A DNA stretch of 40,294 nt from Seminavis robusta (GCA_903772945.1 CAICTM010000992.1:1-40294); one strand, 5' to 3'; counted from the stretch's first letter, positions 27,061-37,734 are shown. Translations and numbers: made by a program. Notes: a model not told the origin generated them from the sequence alone.

Positions 27061-29291
27061 TCAAGATTTCGTCGATTGTTGAATCAATTTGGCAATACGT
27101 GCTCGTTGGACACTGGCTGGTTGGCGCTTGAACTGCTCATACAGGACCAGTTTGGGAACAAAGATCAAAAGCAGAATGGCAGAACACATGACAAAGATCA
27201 TAAAGACCGAGACCATGTAAAAGGCCTGAGGCGATTCCTGGCCGACAACCATGAGAATGGGCAAGCCACTGATTGCGGCTTGAAGCATACTGGCCATGGC
27301 CATGGCAATGTACTTGCTTTCGGCAAACTCTTCGTTGATAGCCCGGGCCTTGTACGCAACAACGTTGGCAAAGAGGAGGACGAGTCCGTTGATTATCGCT
27401 AGTGGAACGGCAAAGTCGGCAGTCGTGTCGGAATGACATTTGCCAAAGGTACTAATTGGTCGGTCCCATCCATCCGTACCCTCCTCATCGAATCGGACGT
27501 AGTGCATTGGATCCAATACCGTCCATGTCGTCAGTATCGTGCAGTTGATGACCAAGAGTGCCAGTAGGGGGAGTAGGAGCGCACCTCCTTTGTTGTTCTT
27601 GACGCGAGTGAAGCGTGTCCCCGATTCAAAGAGTACCGTGACACGGTAGATTTTGGCATTCAAAGACGAAAAGCAAATGGTGAATCCAACCGTCAAGAGC
27701 CATATCGGGCTCATGCAAATCGCCACACCTTGAGCATTGTCGTCACTTTCCGGGTTCGTGTTGGTGCCAACTTCCTCCGCACGACCATCCTGGTAGTTAT
27801 CGTCAAATCCCATTGGCAAAATGGCCGCACTCATAATGAGCACACCGAGGGCCACCATGATGAGGAATTTGGGCTGCGCCACCTTGACGACTCTGGCATT
27901 CCGATTGATGGCCGTCCAGATGGAGAAGGACAATGCCATGACTGCCACCAAAAAGAAAAGTGTGTATCCCACGAACCGCAGTTGCCCGATCAAGTTGTGA
28001 TCCACCGTGTGATCGGGTAGAGTGAGTGGAATCAAGAGATGTTCCAAGACGTTGGTTCCAATGAAGGAATCCGTTTCATACTCTGGATTGGTGGCAAAGG
28101 AATGCAGTGTTTCCAGACTGAGAGACCCCATATCATAGGGAAGTTGTCCCACAAGTCCATGACAAAAGTGTCGATCCAAGAGTTCCAGTTGATTGGGCAT
28201 GGCGTCTCCGACGACCAATAGCATGCCGTGATATGCCTTGACGAAGTCTCGCCATTGATTATGCGGTGCCCGCATGCCGGCACCCATGACAGGAATAATG
28301 GCCTTGAGGTCGGCATGGGTTTCTGCAAACTGGTGCATTTGTTGGACTACCAGGGTGGAATTGGCATTGTAATCCGAGGGCGAACTATCAACTTCAACCC
28401 ATCCTTCCTTGATGAGGTGATCTCGTACTCCCTGCTCTCGCTCCACCAGATTGGGCGCTCCTGCCGAGACAATGGCGAATTTGCCGGGTTCGTTTGGTTC
28501 GACTTGTTTGAGAACCTTGGCGAGTTGGGTTCCAAAAAAGTAGTTGTCCTACATGCAACAAAGCATTGGACCAGTCAGTCAAACAAAAAGTAAGGTAAGG
28601 AAACTGCGGACTTTCCCAGTATGCTTGCAAGTCAAATTGTAGCTACATCATATCTTACCGTCCCAATGTAAGCCAACCGCTTTGTATTGGGCGCATGCGA
28701 GTCATAGGTAACGACAGGAATGTTGTGCTCCCACGCACGGTGAATGACGTTTCCTAGACTGGACGCATTAATGGCCGAGACAGCGATCCCAGCCAGAGGA
28801 GCCACTCCAGCCGTGTGGTTGGCCAATAACTCTTCCATCAGTACCACCTGCAGACGGCCCGTGGGATCATAGAGTGGTGGGCAATGGTAGAGGCAATGGG
28901 ACTGCAAACGTTCGGCCGCATCGTGACAACCCTCGGCAATGACGTCGATAAAGGGATTGTGGCATCGTTTGGTCACCAGGGCAAATGTCAGGGGGTTGGA
29001 AGTGGAGGTAGAGGAAAGAGAAGATTGAGAAGACGTTGAGGAATGCGAGATTTCTTCCAACTGTAGTCCTGTCTGGTCCATGCCATTGTGATGCTGATGT
29101 AGTGTTCGTCGAGGAGGGGGTAAGGATGTTGTGGTATACCTATGTCCAGTGCTTTCATGGCTGATACTCATGTCCTGGTGGCCCTGCTGATGGTGGAGTC
29201 CGGCCCCATCAGATAGGAGACCAACGACGGTTGACACTGCTGAGCAGACCAGCAACAGTACAAGTCTTGTCTTGAGGGGACCTTCTTGCAT
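27061..29291 (-). CDS. class C (GABA-B-type) GPCR with periplasmic sugar-binding-like ectodomain
   Basis: Two exons, 28659-29291 and 27061-28548, separated by a 110-nt GT-AG intron (phase 0); about 706 residues. A signal peptide (TRLVLLLVCSAVSTVVGLL) is followed by a type I periplasmic-binding fold of the ribose/AI-2 (Peripla_BP_4) kind: TFALVTKRCHNPFID, IAVSAINASSLGNVI, NIPVVTYDSHAP, and RLAYIGT-DNYFFGTQLA across the splice. Seven membrane helices follow, with class C marks: ICMSPIWLLTVGFTICF in TM3 and IFVPKLVLYEQF at the end of TM7. There is no Cys-rich linker, as in GABA-B receptors. Role: binding of a small extracellular ligand and signalling to G proteins. The ligand is unknown. The gene converges on the receptor cyclase gene. 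Confidence 0.9.
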
Positions 29292-31148
29292 CTTGCTTGG
29301 AGGATTTCAGTGATTGTATCGATGGGTATATTTTAAGTACTGTATATCTATGGGGGTTATTTGAGGTGACTCTGGTACAACTGTATGCTGCCAAGCCTTG
29401 TCGCCTTTTAAAAGCAAGCTTGGAGAGGGGAGCTACCGTGGCTTTATTGAAGCAGCTCAATGCTGCTTGTGCCAACGCGTCTTGGTCTTCCTCTTGAGGA
29501 TAAATGAGGACAAGCAAGAGCTGCATACTCAGTCTGATTACATGCACCTGACCAGGGCTGGATTGCATGGACTGGCTTGGATTGAATCATTCTTCCGTCA
29601 GCGGAAGAGCATCTTTTGTATTCGGTACCGTTTCGCTGAGGTGAGCCGGATGTCAGCGCAACATCGAGATAAGCCATGCCCATCAACGACAAGATACATG
29701 TACACCCAGCATGCATAAAGCTTTCCACGATGGAACTTAGGAGCTATGCTCACCGGTACAGAGGTGCATTCGGCAAAGCAATCCAATAAACAAGGAAGAC
29801 TACGACTGGAAGTTTTACACCGTCCAAGAATGCTGCAAGACAACTCCTACTGGTCTTCACGTGGTACCGGTATGTGCTTCTTGTTTCGTCGTGACCTCAG
29901 AGATAGAGGAGGTATTAACAGAAATGCCTCCTTCAAGCTGATATTAAATAAAAAACGGATCTTCCTGGTACCATTGACCGCGAAATCCAGCTGAGACATG
30001 TCCCGCTTGAAATGCCATACTGTATGATGAAGATCCTTGTCGCGTGGACGACGCTCTTCTTTGTTCGTCATGAAGATAATATTTACAGGTCAAGGTGACC
30101 TTGCCACTGAATAAGGAATCGCTGAAGGCAGCCCAAGGAGCACCTGTCTCTATCGAGCAATTGAGTTTTACCGGTAACCGGGTGAAAGGCACCGGTTTTT
30201 TGATCCCATGCTGCCCCAAACCTCGCTCTTGTTTTCCAACTTGGCCCGCTGCACCTACCGTACCGGTACTGAGCACACGCATTCGATTGAGCATTCGATC
30301 CGATTCGATTCTATGGTTTGTTCATACCGGTACCGTTCCGCGGAGCCTGGCCATTGACCTGCATAGAAATCTCTTTCAAACTTTGAAGATGAAGAGTAGG
30401 TACGATGCGTCTGCGGTTGTCAATTTGATGTTGGTAATAGCCAGTGCCGCCTACTCCCTTCATTCCATGGCAACACACGGCCGTTCGGCGCTCGAGAGAA
30501 TGGTCGTGTAAGAGCTCGTCTATTAATAGATGCTTGTTTAAAAATGCACTAGTAGTACGGAAGAAAGGTTGTGTTAACTTCGAGCGGCTAGTTTCTACTA
30601 GCTGGGGAAAACCAAACTTTCGAATTGAATCCAGCAAATAGTAAGACGGCGAACAAGAATTCGTTCGGTGCTCAAGCCAAAACTTCTATCGAACTTTCAT
30701 ACCCAGATTTTAGCTTTAGTGAGTCTGAAATAGACCGTCGCTTCTAGATAGTAGCTCATCGACGCGAGCTAGTGTGATATATGCACAAATCATCCAATGC
30801 CGCCCTCGCTCCTCGCTGATTACTACTGGTTCGTGTCTCCTGCTATCAGACAGATCGAACACATCAAAGATGGGACGGGTGCCCAGGCAGGACATTTATT
30901 TGTTGGCTCGTTCGAAAGAGCAAGCTTTCGGTGAAGGACCATTTGCCAGAGTTGGAACAACTGGGCGAAGCTCGATTGTCAAGCATGTCATTGTTGTTTG
31001 TGACTCGACCCGACTCCCGCGAAGCGAAGTGTGACTGCACCTTTTGCTTCCTCCAGCTCCCCGATCTCAAATTGGCGCCGGTACATTTACTGGTATCTTG
31101 GGGGAAAACTAAGAGCCGCGCTCCGCCAGGCGCATCGGCGATCGACCC
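29292..31148. other. long divergent intergenic region
   Basis: It lies between the GPCR gene (-) and the hydrolase gene (+). Many ACCGGTACC-type palindromes occur at about 29860-29875 and 30165-30345. Short frames on both strands lack support; one 40-codon frame from an ATG at 30390 has a hydrophobic middle (VVNLMLVIASAAYSL) but nothing else to recommend it. No RNA gene seen. Confidence 0.45.
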
Positions 31149-32318
31149 ATGTTTGGAACAAACGCACCTCCTTCCTCGACCATGGGTATCGCTGCATTTT
31201 TATCAATGGAGGCATCACTGCGTGATTCCCCTCGAACGCCTGGAGAGATGAGCAGCGAGAAAGATAGCAGTGACACTCCGTCTCCGGATCCGACGGCAAA
31301 TGAACCAGGCGACATTCTCACAGTGGACCCCATCATCTGCAGTGTCCCCGATCCGTCTCCCATGTGTTGTGGCTGCTGCGTCCCTCATGCATGGACGACC
31401 CCGAAAGAAACGCCAGCGTTAGTGGCCGAACATGAACGACAGGGTCGTCGAATCGCCCTGAAGGATGGCAGTTCTGTCTTTGTCCGAGATGAGACTCCCC
31501 AGGATAGTGTCAAGATGACTGTCGTAATGGTCCATGGAGTCCCAGCGTCTAGCTTTCTCTACCGCAAGTTCTTTGCTCCCTTGGTAGCTGAGGGATATCG
31601 CGCCATTGCCTTTGACTTGCCAGGCTTGGGACTTAGCGATAAGCCCTTGGACCGAGACTATTCGTGGCCCGCCATGGCTGAAACGCTGCACGAAATCATG
31701 GGGCACGAAGATCTAGCCATCAACACAAAGATCCACATGGTCATTCATGATATCGGTGGCCCGATTTCTGCTCTCTACGCCGCAGATCATCCAGAACGCG
31801 TCGAATCCATCACGGCGTTGGATACCTTGCTGGACATTGCCAGCTTTAGTCCCCCCTTTCCCATGTTCTTCTTTCCCATTCCAATCATTGGCAATATTGC
31901 CATTGCCTCCATGACACCTTGGGTGCTACGACAGTTCATGTATCTACGAGGTGTGGCCGACACGGAAGCGTGCGACCACGAAGAAGCCATGGCTTGGGTA
32001 TTCTTGCTCAAACGACAAAAGGGAGCCGCGTCCTTTTCCAAAATCATGAAGTCGTTCCCTTCGGGGAAAAGCAAAAAGCAAGAGCTAACCAACAAAATTC
32101 AACAAGCGCTAGGAACGGAACAACAACTTCCCATGCAGGTTATCTGGGCGCAAGGTGAAGTTGCCATTCCTCAATCCCAGTGCGAGTACATTCGCGAGAA
32201 ATTCCATGTCACGGGAGATACGCAACACGTTCCTGGACGACACTTTTTCCAACTCGAAAGTGCAGAGACAATCGTACAGCACATTCATCAATTCTTGCAG
32301 GAACGCCAACAACAATAA
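31149..32318 (+). CDS. alpha/beta hydrolase, haloalkane dehalogenase/epoxide hydrolase-like branch
   Basis: 389 residues from the ATG at 31149; an ATG at 31182 (ccATGGg) is a good alternative start. A Ser/Pro-rich N-terminus with a Cys cluster (MCCGCCVPHAW) precedes the hydrolase fold. The fold shows the oxyanion HGVPASS (His129), DLPGLGLSDKP, the nucleophile elbow VIHDIGGPISALYAADHPER with Asp201 in the nucleophile position, and the catalytic His365 in GRHFFQLES. The usual third acidic residue before the last strand is unclear (QGEVAIP where GxxDP is typical). In dehalogenases the residue after Asp is Trp; here it is Ile. Halide release is therefore unlikely and the substrate is open. Single exon, no membrane helix; the Cys cluster could be acylated. 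Confidence 0.85.
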   Translation: MFGTNAPPSSTMGIAAFLSMEASLRDSPRTPGEMSSEKDSSDTPSPDPTANEPGDILTVDPIICSVPDPSPMCCGCCVPHAWTTPKETPALVAEHERQGRRIALKDGSSVFVRDETPQDSVKMTVVMVHGVPASSFLYRKFFAPLVAEGYRAIAFDLPGLGLSDKPLDRDYSWPAMAETLHEIMGHEDLAINTKIHMVIHDIGGPISALYAADHPERVESITALDTLLDIASFSPPFPMFFFPIPIIGNIAIASMTPWVLRQFMYLRGVADTEACDHEEAMAWVFLLKRQKGAASFSKIMKSFPSGKSKKQELTNKIQQALGTEQQLPMQVIWAQGEVAIPQSQCEYIREKFHVTGDTQHVPGRHFFQLESAETIVQHIHQFLQERQQQ

Positions 32319-32805
32319 GCAAAAATTGCCACCAACAACCCAAACAACCAACGATTAAAGTCCCATCACCGGAGCATCGTAACAGCAGTGGGCTACATGT
32401 ACTGTATCTGGAAAGTGGCTGTCTACAATGTCCCGTGTTCTTTGTTTGCCTCCACATGTACAATAGACGACGTTCTTGTGCCCTTGCCTCCAACACCCAA
32501 CGTGCTTTTGCCACGAAAAAACTTTGTTGAACTACTTCAGAATTCATAACACTAGCTACAGCACTTCTTGTCGTCTTATTATTTGTTTTTTGGCGACCCT
32601 TTAGGAGTGGCATGTGCACCGTCGACCGAGTAGCAGTCATGTGGCTCTCGTTAGTTCGGTTTGTGGTGCTGCAACAGCTCGTTGGCCCAACATCAGCACA
32701 CGAACCACACCCGTAAGTTGTCCCCATTTTGACACCCCAAGCTGCTTCAACGGAAGCTGAGCTTTGACCACGGAACAAGCTCGCTCTCGCATGATAGCCG
32801 ATCTA
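32319..32805. other. intergenic between convergent genes
   Basis: 3' flanks of the hydrolase (+) and the lectin-LRR gene (-). No supported gene. Confidence 0.45.
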
Positions 32806-35800
32806 TCAAGTATCCTGACCTCCAGTGGCAGTGACATTGCCAGGGGATGTGGAATTTTTAGGACCTACCTGAGTTCCGTTGTTAGGACCGAATTGAGTTC
32901 CATTCGTTGGACCGAACTGAGTTCCATTGTTCGGACCGAACTGGGTTCCATTGTTCGGACCACTCTGAGTTACGTTGTTAGGACCACCTTGAGTTACGTT
33001 GTTAGGAGGACCGCTCTGAGTTCCGTTCGTAGGTCGACTGACAACTCCAGTGTTGGAACTTGATCCATCACAACACTGGAATTGCCCACCGCAATCTGCC
33101 TGTATATCCAGTAGTCCCTGTTGTTGCCATTCACAAAGGGCATCTGGAGGCGATCCAGAAACATTTGTACCCACAATGTTCAAGGAGCTCAAGTCACTCA
33201 ATGCTGCTAACTCAGTTGGCAAGGTTCCTCCCAAGCCTGCGTTGTTTCCAACATCCAATCGCTTCAAGCCACTCAGCTGATCCAGACTGGACGGTAGAGA
33301 CCCCGTATATCGATTCGCTGTTATGACAAGGTCAGAGAGAGAAGGCAATAGCCGCAACAGACCTGAAAGCGAGCCAGAGAACTGGTTGTCATCAATGCGC
33401 AGAGTGGCCAGATCGGAGGCAACGAATCCCAGCTCGGCATTCAATTCTCCCGTCAACTGGTTTGACGACAGGACCAGCCATTGCAAATTTCTTGCACCAG
33501 CAAACAGGGAGGGAGCAGTTCCGTAAAGGCGATTGTGTGACAAGTCCAGAGAAGCCAGAGCAGGAAAGAAGAACAATTCCACTGGCAAGACTCCGTCTAA
33601 GCCATTCTGCGCCAAGTCGAGCTTGGTAATGTGAAAATCGAAGTTGCAGATGGGTCCTTCGGTTTCATTGTTGGGGATCTGATTGTACCAGCGGCATTCG
33701 TCTTGATCGTATTCGAGCCACAGGTCATTCCGTTCCCACAAATCACCAGAAGTGGAATAGTATAGAGTCGCCAAGGAAAATCGTTGCAATAAACGCTCTT
33801 CATTGTAGAAATCCCGATTAGGATCTTCATTCATCCATGTATTTGCTCTGGATTGTGGACTGCAGGGATCGTCGAGGGCTTGAAGAGTCAGGTAGTGAAG
33901 CCTATCAAGGAATGGAGGGTAGTTACGGCATGCAGCATTGGAATTGACCTCTGAAACGTTTGTGGTTGCGTTTGGAAAAGTAGTGATGTTGAGAGTGCTG
34001 GTGACATTCGTGGAGCTGGTGTTGACGCCTTCGGCTGCTGTTTGGTTTGTGTCAGGAAAGACGAGTACCGTCGCGTTGTCATCATCCAACGCCGTCGTGT
34101 TTACCATCTGGCTGATATTGCTGCTAGATTGAGCTGAAATGTTTACCATTTGACTAGCATTGCTGTCAGGAACCGACGAAGAGTTCAGGAACTGGTCATT
34201 AGGAGTCGATATCGAAGCTGTTGCGTTGACCAATGTCGGTGAGGAATGATCAAATATGTTGGCACCAGTAGCTTGCACGGTACTTGGTTGCAGCGAAGAA
34301 TTCGTCGAGGGGGCAATCGTCGGTTCCGAGGGCTGAATAGGTTCAAGTGGACTCAATGTTGATATTGAAGGCATCGCTGTTGGGCTGGTCGTCGGGGGTT
34401 GGGAAGTTGGAATTGGTACTACTGTCGTTGGACTCGGTGATGGCATTATGGTTGGTGCAGTCGTATGCAAACTAGCCGGTGACCAGTAGATTTCTTGCCG
34501 GCCTTGCACATCGTCTTCGCACTCCGCCATCGCAAATCTTTGCCGACCAACATCCCAGTTCAGGCACATGAAGGGTGGTTCATCTTCAAGCCTGTCTTCC
34601 GTCTGCTGTACAAGTCTGTGATCGCTGTCTTGTCGCCAAATCGACCTCTCATTGGACAGCACTGGGGGACAAGGGCCAGCGAACACTCCTCTCGCGTCGC
34701 TAGGCATCGACCACATGCAAAAATCGTCCCAACGACCAGTTGCATGGATGAAACCTGTTTGATTGTCGTACTTGAATACTTGACTTTCACCGTAGTTGCA
34801 GTCCTCAGCTCGTACGATCCGGCCGTTCTTGCTTCTAATGAAAGATTCGTCCGTAACTGTGAGGCACAACTCATGGCTGTAGTGCGGAAACTTGAAAAAA
34901 CCCGTTCCATCCCGAAGAATACCCGCTCGAAGAAATGTAAACCTCTGTTTGTCGTACCATACGTCATTGTCATACCGAGAGCGGCACTCGTCCATATAGA
35001 GAGGCAACACTGACGGAGACCAGGACGGGCGTTTATTTGGTCGTCGACCACATTTCCCGATGCGCCCACAGAGCGAAGGTGGTTTCGTAATGTAGGTGGT
35101 TGGAGGTTGGGCTGCATAGGTGGGATGTGATGGTCGGAAAGCACCAAAACTTGATCCAGAGGGGACGCCACTTCCAACATTGGGGCGACCAAAACTGCTA
35201 GGAAAACCCTCGGTCGACGCAGCGCCATTGGAATCACGAGCTGATCCAACTCCAGCCGAGCCTCCGTTTCCGAGCGTGGATGTCCCTCCACTACTGACAG
35301 AACTGCTCCCACTACTGGACGACCCAGTACTATCACTGCTCGATCCTGAAGAACCTCCACTGCCGCTGCTGCTGCTACTGCTGCTGCTGCTTCCTCCTGA
35401 CGACATTCGTTTGAGGTTTCGATGCCGTCGCCGGAATCGCGTCGAAGCAGAAAACGACGAGGAGGCACCTCGCGACCCCAAACAAGAGCTGGTTTGGGCC
35501 GTTTTGGGAAAATGGTAGAGTCGTCCCTCCCGATCATAGTACCACCGTTGTCGCTCTGCAGGAGTTGCTGTGGTTGTGCCATTGGCGACTGCCGTCGTTT
35601 CGAAAGTTTCCGTGACATCAACAGTCGTATTCGTGCACGATCGGACAAACACAGTTTGGTCTTGGTCTTGTTGTCCTCGTTCCATGCAGCCCGCCACCGT
35701 TGGTTGTTGTTGTTGTTGTTGTTGTTGCGCCATTGCTAATATCAATTCCATTTGCAACGTGTAGTCATTGAACCGAAAGAGCTGATTGTCCGAAAAGCGA

Positions 35801-37734
35801 CAGTCTCGCAGCACCAATCGATCGTCCCCAGCATTCCTTGTAATGCATCCTTCTCCGTACACGACACTCTGCAAGACACCGGTTACGTTGGGTGTCACGG
35901 ACCGGACTGGAAGGGGTGGTGGCAGTGGATCCCAGAATCGTTCGGGCACAATCAGTGTTTGACTCGTGTTGTTGTTGTTGTTATTGGGCTGGCATGGTTT
36001 CATCGAGACGCGGTCCTCGATGGCCGTCAGACACAAGTCGTCAAAGTAGGTACGTGTAGTCGCGGGTTCTTGTGCTTGCTGCAACTGCCGTCGTGGCCCG
36101 GTGTTGTTGTAAAATACGCGTATTCGCCCTTGATCATCGGGGAACCATTGCCAGCCCAATAATGGGTTATTATTATCCAGTAGAGGACACGTGTCTAGAT
36201 AAACCGTGCCATCGATGGCTTTCTGGAAACACTGTAGATCATTGTTGTTGTTGTTGTTGTTGGCGTTGTTCAAGATAATTTGTCGCGCTGCGGGATCATA
36301 CAAGAATACTTGTCGATCTAATCGGTTCCTCTGTTCCAATCTACCATTGGCACAATCGTCCAATACCAACGGTTGTTTCGATCCTGGTTGTTGTTGTTGT
36401 TGTTGTTCGACACCATCCTCCCCTTTCACCACGTCGGAGGATGCCGTGATGCATTTTGGTTCTTGATTATTACTATTATCATCATTTTCAGAGGACGATG
36501 ATGGAATCATTATTTGCAAGAATCCAATATCGGGGCTGGCAAACACCAATTTTGGTGGGTCTTCCTTACTATTATTTGCGACGTTGTTGTCATTCTTTTT
36601 ATGATTGGTCAGGAGCACGACCGTGGTGACAATTGCCGCAATAATAATGGCTGCCGAAAGAATGCACATACATGCCATTAGTTTGTAGCGTCCCGATTTG
36701 GAGGACGAATTGTCGGATCTGGAGCTGCTGGTGACACTGCCAGTGGGTGTGTCTGTTGTTGTTGCATTATTATAGTACCCACCACCATACGACGATGAAT
36801 AGGGGGTATTATTATTGGTGGGATGTTCGTCGTAGGTTGTGCTGGTATTGTAGTTGTTGTAGTTATTTGCGTCACTTGTTGTAGTGGTCAACCAGGGAGG
36901 AGCATCGGGTGGTGGTGGTTGTGGTTGTTCAGGACTATTATTGTAACTGGTAGTAGTAGTAGAGGGAGTGGCAGCCGCAGCAGAATATTCCGGTGTTGTT
37001 TCTGGTTGCTCATAATATGTGGGTGCTGTTGCTTCCGGTGGATGATGATGGTCTGGAAACAATAATATATCTACCGGTACCGGTACCCCTGCACTGGTGG
37101 AATATGCAGCTTGTGATGAAGGTTGGTAGCCATGATGATGTGAATTATTATTGATCCCAGGATTATCATATTCATAACCTGGATGATGGCTGTTGCCTCC
37201 CGTACTCATGGTGGCGTAATTGGTGGGAATCATCAGGGGGTCGTGGTAGGGTAGCTGCTGTTGCTGTGAATACCCAGAGTGCAGACTGTTGGTTCCTGTA
37301 TTGCTCACCACTGAAGCAGAACCAGAACCAGAAGCAGATAGAGACTGGTGTGGCTCCACATAGCCATAGGTACTACCTGTGGTGCCTGTGGTCATGTGGG
37401 GTGTATACCCCTGAGCTGCATTATTAATGCTGCCATTGGCACTGCCATTGGCACTTGCATTGTAGGCTGCAGAAGGGAATTCATCAAATGGGTTTCTTTG
37501 TTCTTGTGCTTGTCCTTGTCCTTGACCATACTGATGAGGCTGAGGCTGAGGCTGAGCTTGATGCTGAGGCTGAGGCTGATGGTAGAGGTAGTCATTATTC
37601 AGATGCTGATGATTACTACCGGTAGGAGGTAATGGGGTATCAGGAGTATCAGTCCCTCTACTACCAGTACCAGTACCGGTAGAACCTGAACCTTGCGTCC
37701 AACAAGATGGAGCTGAGTTATCATGCTCCTCCAT
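32806..37734 (-). CDS. type II membrane protein with beta-trefoil (ricin-B-like) domains and leucine-rich repeats
   Basis: 1642 residues in one exon. A cytosolic N-terminus of about 350 residues is Gln/Asn/Pro/Tyr/Ser-rich. One membrane helix follows (near 350-376, MCILSAAIIIAAIVTTVVLL) with no signal peptide, so the rest is extracellular. Three regions with ricin-B-like repeats (C-x-L ... Q-x-F-x-Y) lie at about 425-600, 629-741 and 915-1085, for example RLVLRDCRFSDNQLFRFND and CNYGESQVFKYDNQTGFIHA. A Ser/Gly tract (about 768-820) and a Thr/Pro/Ser stalk (about 1087-1262) separate them. A diatom-style LRR domain (about 1268-1548) has cap DLWERNDLWLEYDQDECRWY and repeats such as ALASLDLSHNRLYGTAPS. 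The C-terminus is a tandem of glycosylation sequons. Likely a glycan-binding cell-surface protein. Confidence 0.85.
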   Translation of the reverse strand: MEEHDNSAPSCWTQGSGSTGTGTGSRGTDTPDTPLPPTGSNHQHLNNDYLYHQPQPQHQAQPQPQPHQYGQGQGQAQEQRNPFDEFPSAAYNASANGSANGSINNAAQGYTPHMTTGTTGSTYGYVEPHQSLSASGSGSASVVSNTGTNSLHSGYSQQQQLPYHDPLMIPTNYATMSTGGNSHHPGYEYDNPGINNNSHHHGYQPSSQAAYSTSAGVPVPVDILLFPDHHHPPEATAPTYYEQPETTPEYSAAAATPSTTTTSYNNSPEQPQPPPPDAPPWLTTTTSDANNYNNYNTSTTYDEHPTNNNTPYSSSYGGGYYNNATTTDTPTGSVTSSSRSDNSSSKSGRYKLMACMCILSAAIIIAAIVTTVVLLTNHKKNDNNVANNSKEDPPKLVFASPDIGFLQIMIPSSSSENDDNSNNQEPKCITASSDVVKGEDGVEQQQQQQPGSKQPLVLDDCANGRLEQRNRLDRQVFLYDPAARQIILNNANNNNNNNDLQCFQKAIDGTVYLDTCPLLDNNNPLLGWQWFPDDQGRIRVFYNNTGPRRQLQQAQEPATTRTYFDDLCLTAIEDRVSMKPCQPNNNNNNTSQTLIVPERFWDPLPPPLPVRSVTPNVTGVLQSVVYGEGCITRNAGDDRLVLRDCRFSDNQLFRFNDYTLQMELILAMAQQQQQQQQPTVAGCMERGQQDQDQTVFVRSCTNTTVDVTETFETTAVANGTTTATPAERQRWYYDREGRLYHFPKTAQTSSCLGSRGASSSFSASTRFRRRHRNLKRMSSGGSSSSSSSSSGSGGSSGSSSDSTGSSSSGSSSVSSGGTSTLGNGGSAGVGSARDSNGAASTEGFPSSFGRPNVGSGVPSGSSFGAFRPSHPTYAAQPPTTYITKPPSLCGRIGKCGRRPNKRPSWSPSVLPLYMDECRSRYDNDVWYDKQRFTFLRAGILRDGTGFFKFPHYSHELCLTVTDESFIRSKNGRIVRAEDCNYGESQVFKYDNQTGFIHATGRWDDFCMWSMPSDARGVFAGPCPPVLSNERSIWRQDSDHRLVQQTEDRLEDEPPFMCLNWDVGRQRFAMAECEDDVQGRQEIYWSPASLHTTAPTIMPSPSPTTVVPIPTSQPPTTSPTAMPSISTLSPLEPIQPSEPTIAPSTNSSLQPSTVQATGANIFDHSSPTLVNATASISTPNDQFLNSSSVPDSNASQMVNISAQSSSNISQMVNTTALDDDNATVLVFPDTNQTAAEGVNTSSTNVTSTLNITTFPNATTNVSEVNSNAACRNYPPFLDRLHYLTLQALDDPCSPQSRANTWMNEDPNRDFYNEERLLQRFSLATLYYSTSGDLWERNDLWLEYDQDECRWYNQIPNNETEGPICNFDFHITKLDLAQNGLDGVLPVELFFFPALASLDLSHNRLYGTAPSLFAGARNLQWLVLSSNQLTGELNAELGFVASDLATLRIDDNQFSGSLSGLLRLLPSLSDLVITANRYTGSLPSSLDQLSGLKRLDVGNNAGLGGTLPTELAALSDLSSLNIVGTNVSGSPPDALCEWQQQGLLDIQADCGGQFQCCDGSSSNTGVVSRPTNGTQSGPPNNVTQGGPNNVTQSGPNNGTQFGPNNGTQFGPTNGTQFGPNNGTQVGPKNSTSPGNVTATGGQDT
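32871..33033 (-). repeat. 24-bp tandem repeat encoding GPNNGTQF-type units
   Basis: Six to seven units begin at 32871, 32895, 32919, 32943, 32967, 32991 and 33018 (one is 27 bp). Each encodes a version of GPNNGTQF or GPNNVTQ, so each adds one N-glycosylation sequon (NGT or NVT) to the C-terminus of the lectin-LRR protein. Confidence 0.9.

Noticed and set aside
34560..35648. 362-residue open frame, antisense-like, inside the lectin-LRR gene
   Set aside because: Same strand but different frame from the 1642-residue gene; composition is that of a shadow of Ser/Gly-rich codons, with no protein-like motifs.
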